Below, in pieces: positions 7,319 through 15,477 of a stretch of DNA of 28,644 nucleotides. Under the pieces are notes generated by a model that had not been told where the DNA came from, made no database searches, and saw only the letters and a program-made list of their open reading frames with translations. The stretch's first letter is position 1. Each line of letters begins with the position of its first letter. The stretch comes from RGIG6375 sp964472725 (lineage in GTDB: Bacteria; Bacillota; Clostridia; Oscillospirales; Oscillospiraceae). The position numbers and the translations under genes are program-made. The DNA lies in the NCBI GenBank assembly GCA_964472725.1, contig CAYYLZ010000026.1, forward strand, positions 1 through 28,644, given 5' to 3'.

Positions 7319-8335
7319 ATGCCACGTATAAGTGTTATAGTTCCTGCGTATAATGCTCAGGATTGCCTTGCCAAGTGCATAGAGTCCATATTGGCTCAGA
7401 GCTTTGCAGACCTTGAGCTTATCGTCATCGACGACGGCTCCAAGGACGATACCGCGGCTATATGCGACAACTGGGCGGCGAAGGACAGCCGCGTGCGGGT
7501 GCTCCATAAGGAAAACGGCGGAGTCAGCCGCGCGAGAAACTCCGGTTTGGATATGGCAACGGGCGAGCTTATTTCCTTTGTGGACGCAGATGACCACATT
7601 CTGCCTAACGCCTACGAAACCATGCTCAAAGCAATGGAAGGTCACGGCACAGATACCGTTCTTTGTAATTTCATTGCCGAGGCTCCCGACGGAACCCTTT
7701 CGCCCTACGGCGCGCATATCCCCGGCGGACGCTACGACGTGGCCGCTACGGAGAAGATGATAGTTCGCTCCCTGCTCTGTGACAGACTTGTCGCCACCTT
7801 CAACGGCTTCGTATGGTGTTATCTTTTTGACAGGAAGAGCATAGAGGAGCATAAAATACGCTTTACCGGCGCGTATCTTGAGGACGAGCTGTTCCTCATC
7901 GAGTATTTCAGCCTTGGTCACACCTTGGCGGTCACAGACGAGGAGCTTTATCGTTATTGCCTCAATCCCGCCTCGGTGACCCGAAAGTATCTGAAAGATT
8001 ATCCCGAGACCTTCAGGGTTTCCTTTGACATAAAAAAGGAACTTGTGAAGAAGTATTCCATAGAAACGGCAGCGGATTGGGAGTATACTACCATGTGGGC
8101 GGGGCTGCTTATAGCCGTCGCCAACGAATTCGCTCCCGGAAATCCCGCAAGCAAGGCGGAGAAGGTAAAGAACCTGCGCGCACTTTGCCGCGACAGTGTT
8201 TTTGCCCCCGCTGTGAGCGCATATAAGCCGGGCGGCATGGGTCGCAACAAGACCATAGTGGCAACGCTTATCCGCATGAAGCAGTATGGCCTGCTGGCTG
8301 CGCTCTATAACTTCAAGAACAGAAACAGGAGCTGA
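7319..8335 (+). CDS. Family 2 glycosyltransferase
   Basis: A 338-residue GT-A fold enzyme. It opens with ISVIVPAYNAQDCL; IVIDDGSKDDT at 36-45 binds the nucleotide, FVDADD at 87-92 is the metal-binding DXD-type motif, and LEDELF near 187-192 supplies the likely catalytic acidic pair. It transfers a sugar from a nucleotide-sugar to an acceptor, most likely during surface polysaccharide or glycolipid synthesis. No membrane segment is evident, so it acts at the cytoplasmic face. A strong GAGAGGAG lies upstream. It is followed four bases later by the O-antigen-ligase-like gene, consistent with one transcript. Confidence 0.92.
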   Translation: MPRISVIVPAYNAQDCLAKCIESILAQSFADLELIVIDDGSKDDTAAICDNWAAKDSRVRVLHKENGGVSRARNSGLDMATGELISFVDADDHILPNAYETMLKAMEGHGTDTVLCNFIAEAPDGTLSPYGAHIPGGRYDVAATEKMIVRSLLCDRLVATFNGFVWCYLFDRKSIEEHKIRFTGAYLEDELFLIEYFSLGHTLAVTDEELYRYCLNPASVTRKYLKDYPETFRVSFDIKKELVKKYSIETAADWEYTTMWAGLLIAVANEFAPGNPASKAEKVKNLRALCRDSVFAPAVSAYKPGGMGRNKTIVATLIRMKQYGLLAALYNFKNRNRS

Positions 8336-8339
8336 GATA

Positions 8340-9896
8340 ATGGCAAAGCTCATTCGCCAAAGCGCGATATATCATCTTATCTGCTTCCTTTGGCTGAAAA
8401 TAAAGACCGCGGCAGTGAGTTCACTGGCGGGCGGCATTCTCGGCGGAATTATGGACTTTTTCGGGCGTCTTGTGAGGTGCAGCGGGATAAGACATATTTT
8501 CACCTCGGGCTGCTCCACGGACGAAAAATGGCGCGAGAGCGTGACTTATCACGTAATTGACGCAGTAGTCAATTTCATTCCGTGGCTGATAGGAAAAATA
8601 GCGGCGAAATGTGAAAGCCTGTTCGAGGGCAGCATAATTTTCCGCGCGCTGAAAAAGCTGGGCGGATTCGCCCCGTATATGGTCTGCCTGTCCCTGCTTG
8701 TTATGATGAGCGTTCATCATAAGTATTGGGATAACACTTACAGCCTCGCCATGGCGGCGCTGGCGCTGGGCTTCCTTTGGCTGGGAAGCCTGCGGGGCAG
8801 GGGAGCGGGACGCATAGATATAGGAGCCATCGGCTTTTGGCCCATCGTTTTCGCGGTTGTGAGCATGGCCTCGGCGTTTTGGTCGCAGAATGCTGACGAC
8901 AGCTTCCGGTTCCTGTTTTTCTTCATTACCTGCATACTGTTCGTTGCGGTCTGCGTTTCTTCCGTCAACAGCGAGGGAAAGCTCTGCGTGCTAATGCTTA
9001 GCTGTGCAGCCGGAATTATAATATGCAGCATGTACGGTTTCTATCAGAACTTTGTCCTTGGTATTCCTGCCAGCAGCTCTTTTACCGATCTGTCGCTGAA
9101 CGCTTCCATGCCCGGCAGAGTGTACTCTTTCTTCGATAATCCCAACACCTTCGCTAACGTGCTGGTGTTCTTCGCACCGCTTATGCTCACGCTTACCATT
9201 TACGCTCCGAAAAAATGGACGAAAGCGGTTTTTGCATTTGCATTTATCGTCGCCGTGGCGGCGTTGCTGATGACCTACTCCCGCGGCGCATGGCTGGCCT
9301 TTGCGGTAAGCATTGCTATCGTAGTCATGCTGCTCAGACCGAGATTGATACCTTTCTTCGTCGTTGCGGTGATAGTTATGATACCTTTCCTGCCGGCAAG
9401 CATTTTCAACCGCCTTATTACCATCTTCGTAGGCGGCGACTCGTCCATAAACAGCCGTGCGTACATCTATACCGCCATGTATGAGCTTATCAAGGACTAC
9501 CCCCTCAGCGGCGTGGGACTTGGCGCTGCGGCAGTGAAAAAAGTGGCTGACTACGGCGGCTACTATCAGGCGCATTTTCCCTTTATCCACGCCCATAGCA
9601 TCTATATGGAGATTTGGGCCGAGTCCGGAATAACGGCGCTGGTAAGCTTCCTGCTCACTGTTTTCTTCGCCCTCAAAAAGGGCGTGACCACGACCAAACG
9701 CAGCGGGACAAACGGACTGCTCAAGGGCGTGGGTGCAGGCTGCGTAGGCGGCATAACTGGCGCTATGGTCTTTGGAATAACGGACTACGCATGGTATTAT
9801 CCCCGCGTTATGGTGTTCTTCTGGCTGCTTGCAGCCATGGTTTACACCGCGGCAAAGCTTTGTGATCGTACCGGGAAACCGGAAGCAATAGAATAA
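8340..9896 (+). CDS. O-antigen ligase / polymerase family membrane protein
   Basis: A polytopic protein of about 518 residues. The first ~110 residues are an amphipathic, Trp- and Cys-containing N-terminal region; about ten to twelve membrane helices follow. The Wzy_C-type domain is recognisable from MTYSRGAWLAF and the large extracytoplasmic loop with SSINSRAYIY, YPLSGVGLG and the HAHSIYMEIWAESGI block. These enzymes polymerise or ligate lipid-linked glycans outside the membrane. The ATG at 8340 is preferred over an upstream in-frame start inside the glycosyltransferase gene; AGGAG lies just before it. In a Gram-positive this would act on exopolysaccharide or teichoic-type glycans rather than LPS. 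Confidence 0.88.
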   Translation: MAKLIRQSAIYHLICFLWLKIKTAAVSSLAGGILGGIMDFFGRLVRCSGIRHIFTSGCSTDEKWRESVTYHVIDAVVNFIPWLIGKIAAKCESLFEGSIIFRALKKLGGFAPYMVCLSLLVMMSVHHKYWDNTYSLAMAALALGFLWLGSLRGRGAGRIDIGAIGFWPIVFAVVSMASAFWSQNADDSFRFLFFFITCILFVAVCVSSVNSEGKLCVLMLSCAAGIIICSMYGFYQNFVLGIPASSSFTDLSLNASMPGRVYSFFDNPNTFANVLVFFAPLMLTLTIYAPKKWTKAVFAFAFIVAVAALLMTYSRGAWLAFAVSIAIVVMLLRPRLIPFFVVAVIVMIPFLPASIFNRLITIFVGGDSSINSRAYIYTAMYELIKDYPLSGVGLGAAAVKKVADYGGYYQAHFPFIHAHSIYMEIWAESGITALVSFLLTVFFALKKGVTTTKRSGTNGLLKGVGAGCVGGITGAMVFGITDYAWYYPRVMVFFWLLAAMVYTAAKLCDRTGKPEAIE

Positions 9897-9920
9897 ATTT
9901 TAAATTTGGAGGAATATAAA

Positions 9921-10715
9921 ATGCCTATTACCAACATGACAAACGCTTTTTCTCTTGAAGGCAAGAATGCCGTCGTTACCGGCGGAACCAAGGGTATCGG
10001 CTTCGGTATCGCCACCGCTTTCGCCCAGCAGGGCGCAAACGTTATCATGCTCGGCCGCGATGAGAAGGCAGGCGAAAAGGCCGTTGCCGAACTGAGCGCT
10101 GCAAACCCCGGCAAGTTCGCTTTCTATCGCTGCGATATGGGCGACACCGCTGCCTGCAAGGCTACCACCGAGAAGATCATTGCCGAGTGGGGCGAAATCA
10201 ACATTCTCGTTAACAACGCAGGTGTCGGCACCAACGGCAACTTCCTGGATATGGACGACGACATGACCAACTACTTCCACTGCGTAGACGTTGACCTGAA
10301 CGGCGTAGCCCGCATGAGCTTCTTCGTAGCAAAGCACATGAAGGAGCTGGGCAAGGGCGGAAAGATCATCAACATCAGCTCCAACGCAGGCGATATGGCA
10401 AGCCGCGCCATCGGCATGAGCGCATACTGCACCGCTAAGGCCGGCGTAAACCAGTTCACCCGCGCCGTTGGTATGGAGCTCGCTCCCTACGGCATCAACA
10501 TGAACGCTATCGCTCCCGGCTACACCTATTCCAACCTCTTCAACGGTATGCCCGATGAGGCTCTTGAAGGCATCAGAAAGACCATTCCCACTCTGAGAAT
10601 GGGTACTCCCATTGAGATCGGTGCTCTTGCCGTTTATCTGGCAAGCCCCGCAGCCGATCAGGTAGTCGGCACCATCGTCACCATCGACGGCGGCCACTCC
10701 CTCGGTATTTATTAA
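9921..10715 (+). CDS. Short-chain dehydrogenase/reductase (classical SDR)
   Basis: A 264-residue Rossmann-fold oxidoreductase. The cofactor loop TGGTKGIG is at 20-27, LGRD at 44-47 (the Arg after the second strand suggests NADP(H)), NNAG at 98-101, catalytic Ser near 153-154, and Y169/K173 in SAYCTAKAG. The C-terminus VVGTIVTIDGGHS is typical. It reduces a ketone or oxidises an alcohol; relatives include 3-oxoacyl-ACP and sugar-acid reductases, and the substrate cannot be specified. The ATG at 9921 follows GGAGGAA at 9909; a frame opening at 9906 would skip that site. Codon use is far more biased than in its neighbours and resembles the ribosomal genes here, so it is likely highly expressed. 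Confidence 0.92.
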   Translation: MPITNMTNAFSLEGKNAVVTGGTKGIGFGIATAFAQQGANVIMLGRDEKAGEKAVAELSAANPGKFAFYRCDMGDTAACKATTEKIIAEWGEINILVNNAGVGTNGNFLDMDDDMTNYFHCVDVDLNGVARMSFFVAKHMKELGKGGKIINISSNAGDMASRAIGMSAYCTAKAGVNQFTRAVGMELAPYGINMNAIAPGYTYSNLFNGMPDEALEGIRKTIPTLRMGTPIEIGALAVYLASPAADQVVGTIVTIDGGHSLGIY

Positions 10716-10728
10716 TATAAACCACCAA

Positions 10729-10768
10729 CGCCTGCCGCTGCTTTGCAGTGGCAGGCGCTTGCATTTTG
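10729..10768 (+). terminator. Terminator after the SDR gene
   Basis: A 13-bp stem with one G-T pair (CGCCTGCCGCTGC at 10729-10741, partner 10745-10757) and a TTT loop. The following tract CTTGCATTTT is only partly T-rich, so strength is moderate. Confidence 0.75.
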
Positions 10769-10820
10769 CCCGAGAAGGTTGTATCATATTGTTAAAAAAT
10801 AACAGTAGGGGGAGCGTAAT

Positions 10821-12140
10821 ATGCAGATAATCAAGACTAAAAGCGGCAGCCTTATAGGTAAAGAATATGAGGGATATACCGCGTATCTTGGTATACCCTA
10901 TGCTCAGCCGCCTGTGGGAGAGTTGCGCTGGAAAGCGCCAAGGCGCCCCAAACCCTGGGACGGCATCATGCAGGCCACGGAGTTTTCTGCCCGTGAGCAC
11001 CAGCTTGCCCAGCTGCCCGACAGCTTTTACGGCAAGGAATTTTACGCAGACCCGGCATTCCTGCCGCCCATGAGCGAGGATTGCCTGTACCTGAATATAT
11101 GGGCGCCTGAGCGAAAGGCAGGGGAGAAGTACCCCGTGGCCTTTTGGATACACGGCGGCGCGTTCATGCATGGTTTCGGCTCCGAGATGGAGTTTGACGG
11201 CGAAGCCTTCTGCCGCAGGGACGTTATACTCGTCACGATAAATTACCGCGTGGGAGCCTTCGGCTTCCTCTGCCACCCTGCGCTGGCAGCCGAGGACGCA
11301 AACGGACACTGCGGTAACTACGGCCTTATGGATCAGATAGCGGCGCTGAAATGGGTAAATGAAAATATCGAAGCCTTTGGCGGCGATAAGGAGCGCATTG
11401 TTATAATGGGTCAGTCAGCGGGCGCAATGAGCGTGCAGATGCTCTGCTCATCTCCTCTGGCCAAGGGACTTTTCCATGGCGCAATAATGCAGAGCGGCGG
11501 AGGCTACGGCAACGGCTTCGGCTTGTGCCGCAGTCAGGCGGAGGGCGAGGAGGTCGGAAGCCTGTTCTCGGAGCTTGCCGGAACCCTGACAGCCGAAGGA
11601 CTGAGAAAGCTCAGCCCCAGAGATATAATGAACACAACTATTGCCCTTATGCAGTCGGGGAAGTCCGCGGGTCTGCCCTTTAGCCCGGTGGTAGATAATT
11701 TCGTGCTGCCGGTCAGCCCCGATGTATGTATGGACGCAGGACAGGAGCATGATGTTGACTATATGCTGGGCAGCAATAAAAATGATATGGGTATTACCGA
11801 CGAAATGCTGCTGAGCGGGAAGCGTGGTCCCCTGTGGCGCGGCTGCCTTGATTTTGCCGCTGTCCGTAAGGCACACGGGGGAAAGACTTTCGTCTATTCC
11901 TTTGACCGCGACCTGCCCGGAGATGAATCCGGAGCCTTCCACTCTGCAGAGCTGTGGTATATTTTCGGCACCCTTGGCCGCTGCTGGCGCATGATGACGC
12001 CGGGTGACTACCGGCTGTCCTCGGTTATGACCGACTACTGGTGCAGCTTTATAAAGAACGGCGACCCCAATACGGCAGGGCTGCCCCGCTGGGAGGCCTG
12101 CTCCGGCGATGACGATGAGGTAATGATATTTGATGTATAA
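10821..12140 (+). CDS. Carboxylesterase type B family hydrolase
   Basis: A 439-residue alpha/beta hydrolase. It shows the family opening (YLGIPYAQPPVGELRWKAP), the EDCLYLNIW block at 86-94, the oxyanion motif HGGAF at 111-115, nucleophile Ser199 in MGQSAGA, and a His at 374 in AFHSAEL. The acidic member is probably D322 in GSNKNDMG, where the family usually has an Asp/Glu. The enzyme should cleave carboxylic esters; the natural substrate is unknown. It is shorter than the usual ~500 residues because the segment between D322 and H374 is reduced. No signal peptide, so cytosolic. GGGGGAG precedes the ATG. Confidence 0.9.
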   Translation: MQIIKTKSGSLIGKEYEGYTAYLGIPYAQPPVGELRWKAPRRPKPWDGIMQATEFSAREHQLAQLPDSFYGKEFYADPAFLPPMSEDCLYLNIWAPERKAGEKYPVAFWIHGGAFMHGFGSEMEFDGEAFCRRDVILVTINYRVGAFGFLCHPALAAEDANGHCGNYGLMDQIAALKWVNENIEAFGGDKERIVIMGQSAGAMSVQMLCSSPLAKGLFHGAIMQSGGGYGNGFGLCRSQAEGEEVGSLFSELAGTLTAEGLRKLSPRDIMNTTIALMQSGKSAGLPFSPVVDNFVLPVSPDVCMDAGQEHDVDYMLGSNKNDMGITDEMLLSGKRGPLWRGCLDFAAVRKAHGGKTFVYSFDRDLPGDESGAFHSAELWYIFGTLGRCWRMMTPGDYRLSSVMTDYWCSFIKNGDPNTAGLPRWEACSGDDDEVMIFDV

Positions 12141-12171
12141 AAATCTATGGTTCGTAGTGGCGAAAAAGTAT

Positions 12172-12334
12172 GCCTTCCCCCTGGAGGGGAAGGTGGCAGT
12201 CGCTTTGCGACTGACGGATGAGGGGAATCCGCGCAGCGGATAAAAACAGCAGGTATTCGAAATATTCTGCAAAGCCGCCTGACGGCGGACCCTCATCAGT
12301 CACTTCGTGACAGCTTCTCCTCAAGGGAGAAGCC
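12172..12334. mobile_element. MITE-like palindromic element between the esterase and PHP genes
   Basis: About 163 bp with imperfect terminal inverted repeats. The left arm 12172-12225 contains two hairpins (CTTCCCC..GGGGAAG and CAGTCGCTTTGCGACTG) and ends GATGAGGGG. The right arm 12290-12334 is its reverse counterpart: CCCTCATCAGTCAC, GTCACTTCGTGAC and CTTCTCC..GGGAGAAG. The interior holds further small palindromes (ATCCGCGCAGCGGAT at 12227-12241; CCGCCTGACGGCGG). It has no coding capacity. Elements of this type are scattered through Clostridia genomes as non-autonomous repeats; the family was recognised by pattern, not by search. No clear target-site duplication was seen. Confidence 0.75.
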
Positions 12335-12356
12335 TTGCGTCAATCTGCCGCAAAAG

Positions 12357-12386
12357 TTGTGTACTGAACGACTTTTAGCATATAAA
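12357..12386 (+). promoter_or_regulatory. Possible promoter for the PHP phosphatase gene
   Basis: TTGTGT at 12357-12362 and TATAAA at 12381-12386 with an 18-bp spacer, just beyond the right end of the palindromic element. Confidence 0.45.
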
Positions 12387-12433
12387 TTATTTTTGGGGAA
12401 CGTAACAACAAATTTGAGTTGATGGAGAAAAAT

Positions 12434-13195
12434 ATGATAGCAGATTTACATGTTCACACAGAATATTCATGTGATTCCGAGGCGGATATGGAGCAATATG
12501 TAAAACAAGCGATTGAGAAGGAAATGTGTATAGTTTGTTTTACGGAGCATGTTGATTTGAATCCAAATGATTATGGATATAATTACTATAAGCCAAACCA
12601 ATTTTTTGAAAAATACAATCAAATTAAAGAGAAATACAATAGTCGTATCAAAGTATGTGCGGGAATTGAGTTTGGAGAACCTCATTTGTATGCAGATAAA
12701 CTAAAACAATTATCAAGCTACCCGTATGATTATGTTATAGGAAGTGTTCATTGGATTGGTGACATGTTTCCTTGTCAAAAAGTTAGAGAACAATATTCGG
12801 CAAAAGAATTTTATACTATGTACTGGGAAGAAGTGCTGAATACAGTAAAACAAGGCGGATTTGATGCTTTGGGGCATATAGATTTTCCTAAAAGATATTA
12901 TGGCGAAATATATTATTCGGAAGCTAAGATAAAAGATATATTTAAGCTGTTGTTGGACAAAAATATGGTAATAGAAATTAATACATCTTCTCTTAGAAAA
13001 GGTCATTGGGAAACTATGCCGGGAAAAGAATTATTGGAGATTTATAAAGATTGTGGTGGAACGTATGTTACCGTTGGGTCAGACGCACATGAAATAAAAG
13101 ATATAGGTGCAGATAATGATATTGCAAAAATGCTTATAAAAGATAATGCATTACAAGAAGTGATATACGAGAATAGAACACAAATTCCACTTTGA
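12434..13195 (+). CDS. PHP-domain phosphoesterase, histidinol-phosphatase (HisK-type) family
   Basis: A 253-residue metal-dependent phosphoesterase. PHP motif I is DLHVHTEYSCDS near the N-terminus. FTEHVD follows around residue 36. GIEFGEP, IGSVHW and LGHIDFPKRY give further metal ligands, and the final motif is GSDAHE. The best-known members hydrolyse histidinol phosphate in histidine synthesis, but no other his gene is nearby. The start is placed at ATG 12434, where GGAG at 12424-12427 is well spaced and the protein begins MIADLHVH as in relatives; TTG 12419 or ATG 12422 would add a few residues with no visible ribosome site. The gene is markedly AT-rich compared with its neighbours, suggesting acquisition. 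Confidence 0.88.
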   Translation: MIADLHVHTEYSCDSEADMEQYVKQAIEKEMCIVCFTEHVDLNPNDYGYNYYKPNQFFEKYNQIKEKYNSRIKVCAGIEFGEPHLYADKLKQLSSYPYDYVIGSVHWIGDMFPCQKVREQYSAKEFYTMYWEEVLNTVKQGGFDALGHIDFPKRYYGEIYYSEAKIKDIFKLLLDKNMVIEINTSSLRKGHWETMPGKELLEIYKDCGGTYVTVGSDAHEIKDIGADNDIAKMLIKDNALQEVIYENRTQIPL

Positions 13196-13211
13196 AGTAC
13201 CCGAAATATAT

Positions 13212-13251
13212 AAAAAATGAGCCTACTCAGCGTCAAGCTGGGTAGGCTCTT
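13212..13251. terminator. Bidirectional terminator between convergent genes
   Basis: A 13-bp stem (GAGCCTACTCAGC at 13219-13231, partner 13237-13249, loop GTCAA). On the minus strand it runs into a T6 tract, making a strong terminator for the ACT-MBL gene; on the plus strand the T tract is weaker. Confidence 0.88.
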
Positions 13252-13286
13252 GAATTAATGATATTGATGCACAGCATTCTATTTTG

Positions 13287-14726
13287 TTATTTGTTTGCCG
13301 GGTCATATTCCGCGCAGATGCCGTGGCCGCCGAATATTTTCCAGCTGCCGGAGCCAAGCCGCTGGAATACAGCTTTGCGCTGGAGGGTGCAAAGCTCGGG
13401 ATCGGTGTCCACGGAGGTCATGAGAATGGGCGCGTACTGATTGTACTGCCGCTGTTCGGAGGTCATGCCCTTGATGTTAACGTATACATCGCCGGTAAAG
13501 GCGATATTGTGGGCGTAATCTATGAGCACTATCTCGCCGGGAAGATGTCCGCCGCGGGTCTCATATACCTCGAAGTCAAGGTCACCGAAATTGAAAAAGC
13601 CCGCCTGACGTATCACGCCATGCTCAGGAGTGCAGTCTGGCCAGGGTACAGTGACCTTGGCTGGGTCGCAGGGCGTGTATTCGGTGAGGATTTTGCACAT
13701 TTCGATATAGGGCTTGTGGGGGCCGCCCTGCTCACGGTAGCCGTTGTTGGTCTCATACTCCATCTGCAGGCATACCGCGCTCTTGTGGCTGCAGATAACC
13801 TCATCAAAGATGGGCAGCAGACCGCAGTGATCAACGTCGGCGTGAGTGATAAGTATCCTCTTTTTTATATCATCAAACTCGGGTACGAGCCGACGCAGGA
13901 GAATGAGCATTTCCTCGCGGTAATAGGCGTAGCCGCTGTCAACGAAAAGATACTCGTCACCGCTGCGGATAATGGCGGTATTGCTGCCGCAGGGAGGTTC
14001 TATGAGCGTTATCTCTGTCTGGTCTGTTACCCTGTGATGAGTGATGCGGGGGGAGAATGCCTCGCCACGGCAGCTGGCAAGCATATCCGCAAACTTGCTG
14101 ATGGAGTCAAAGGTGCGGTGAGGGGAAAGACCCTGCTCGTCAAGCATTTGCATGGCAAGGTTGGCATTGATAAGCAGGTCATTTTTGGCGGAGGAAGATA
14201 TGCCACTGGCCTCGATAAGGCTGTTTACAAAGGAACTGTAGAAGATGCTGTTGTCAAAGCTTCGCTCGGAGCGATTGTAGTCGATTATGCGAATGGGACA
14301 GATCTGTTCCGCCTTATGCAGAAAATCGTTCACGCTCTCCTTGTCGCTTATCAGCAGACCCATTTTGAAAAACTGATAATCGCCGTCGCCGGACTGGGAG
14401 CTCATATAGGATATGTTGAAGCTGAAATCGGCAATAAGCTCCAGTATGCGGGTCACGCTGCCCGGCTCGTCCCGCAGTTGAAACTCGAGAAGAAGTACAT
14501 TGGAGTTGCCGGTGCTGTCCTGCAGATAGCCGATTTCGGCCATTTCCTTGTCTGCCTCCGCAAGCTGCTCGGCAGTGCCCTCCACATCGAGAAAAATGGT
14601 GTGGGAGTCCACAGCCTTGTTGTAGCTGACTCGGGTGATGTTTATGCCCAGCGCTGCGAAGCGTCGGCTTGCCTGCAAAAACGCGCCGATATGGTCGGGT
14701 ACGCTTGCGACGTATGTTTTGTTCAT
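13287..14726 (-). CDS. Tandem ACT-domain / metallo-beta-lactamase-fold fusion protein
   Basis: A 479-residue protein. Residues about 1-72 and 76-148 are two ACT-like ligand-binding domains (DHIGAFLQASRRFAALGINITRV; RDEPGSVTRILELIADFSFNISY). After a helical linker (150-225), residues about 238-470 form a metallo-beta-lactamase domain. It contains FVDSG at 261-265, THADVDHCG at 294-302 (H295, D297, D299, H300), GGHLPGE at 392-398 (H394), FTGD at 410-413 and GGHG at 466-469 (H468). The usual HxHxDH has Asp in place of the second His. It should be a hydrolase or thiolesterase regulated by a small ligand, probably an amino acid. GAGGT precedes the ATG. Its start lies 10 bp after the stop of the DUF4298-NUDIX gene, so the two are probably one operon. 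Confidence 0.85.
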   Translation of the reverse strand: MNKTYVASVPDHIGAFLQASRRFAALGINITRVSYNKAVDSHTIFLDVEGTAEQLAEADKEMAEIGYLQDSTGNSNVLLLEFQLRDEPGSVTRILELIADFSFNISYMSSQSGDGDYQFFKMGLLISDKESVNDFLHKAEQICPIRIIDYNRSERSFDNSIFYSSFVNSLIEASGISSSAKNDLLINANLAMQMLDEQGLSPHRTFDSISKFADMLASCRGEAFSPRITHHRVTDQTEITLIEPPCGSNTAIIRSGDEYLFVDSGYAYYREEMLILLRRLVPEFDDIKKRILITHADVDHCGLLPIFDEVICSHKSAVCLQMEYETNNGYREQGGPHKPYIEMCKILTEYTPCDPAKVTVPWPDCTPEHGVIRQAGFFNFGDLDFEVYETRGGHLPGEIVLIDYAHNIAFTGDVYVNIKGMTSEQRQYNQYAPILMTSVDTDPELCTLQRKAVFQRLGSGSWKIFGGHGICAEYDPANK

Positions 14727-14736
14727 GGTGTATACC

Positions 14737-15441
14737 TCATTTTGTGAGAAAATCGTTTACCTCGCGGAGAATGCGGCGGGAGCTTTCAAACTGGAAGCTG
14801 CTCATGGCCTCATCGTAGCTCATGAGCAGCGCCTCGCTCAGTTCTTCTTCCTGACGCTGTATTTCCTGACCGCTATATTCGGCGGCGAAGTAGATTATGC
14901 GCTTTATAACGTCGGGCTTATTGGGCAGCCCGTGCTCATCAACGGTTTTGAAGCCGGGGAGGATAGTCACATCAAGTCCCGTTTCCTCAAGAATTTCGCG
15001 CAGGGCGGTTTCTTCTTCCGATTCGCACTCTTCTGTGTGACCCTTGGGGAAACCGTACCAGCCCTCGTTGGAGCGGATTATAACGTACTTTATCTTCCCC
15101 TCGACGCGGGTGAAAACCACCGCACCGCAGGAAATTTCGTAGCTCATTTCGCTCTTGCGGAGGATTTCCTGCAGTGTGTCCATCATGGTGTGGTTGGTCG
15201 AAATAAGGTCATATATTGCGTCCTCGGAGAGTACGCCGCAGGGAAGATCCTCCGGGAGCTTGCCCGCATTGGAGTCATCAAAGTCCTTGAACCACAGCTT
15301 GCTGCCGTAATATTCGCTCAAAAGGTCAAAATCGGGCTGCAGAGCTGCGTATTTCTCGGCGGCGGCTGTCAATTCGTCTATGGCGGAACGCAGCGCCTTG
15401 AGCCGATTTTCCATCTGTGTAATGTTTTCGATTTGCGTCAT
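14737..15441 (-). CDS. DUF4298-NUDIX fusion hydrolase
   Basis: A 234-residue protein. Residues about 5-95 match the DUF4298 pattern (LLSEYYGSKLWFKDFD, AGKLPEDLPCGVLSEDAIYDL). Residues 100-230 are a NUDIX domain whose box runs from G134 to L156 with all consensus positions present (GHTEEC-E, then REILEETGL). It should hydrolyse a nucleoside-diphosphate-linked compound; GWYGFPKGH resembles bis(5'-nucleosyl)-tetraphosphate and related hydrolases. The start is ATG 15441, preceded by GAGGTG; the frame stays open upstream through the repeat array, but that part is low-complexity and should not be translated. It is the first gene of a likely two-gene operon with the ACT-MBL protein. Confidence 0.87.
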   Translation of the reverse strand: MTQIENITQMENRLKALRSAIDELTAAAEKYAALQPDFDLLSEYYGSKLWFKDFDDSNAGKLPEDLPCGVLSEDAIYDLISTNHTMMDTLQEILRKSEMSYEISCGAVVFTRVEGKIKYVIIRSNEGWYGFPKGHTEECESEEETALREILEETGLDVTILPGFKTVDEHGLPNKPDVIKRIIYFAAEYSGQEIQRQEEELSEALLMSYDEAMSSFQFESSRRILREVNDFLTK

Positions 15442-15477
15442 GGGAGTGCACCTCGTGTAATATAACTGTGGGATCGT

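Noticed and set aside
9900..11309. 469-codon minus-strand open frame
   Set aside because: It spans the antisense of two unrelated real genes (SDR and esterase) and a terminator, so it cannot be a single gene.
12434..13195. hisK or hisJ as a firm gene name
   Set aside because: PHP motifs fit histidinol phosphatase, but no histidine genes are nearby and AT-rich acquired PHP proteins can have other substrates.
13284..14747. 487-codon plus-strand open frame
   Set aside because: Antisense to the ACT-MBL gene, which has catalytic motifs, a ribosome site and an operon partner. The long open frame follows from GC-rich codon bias.
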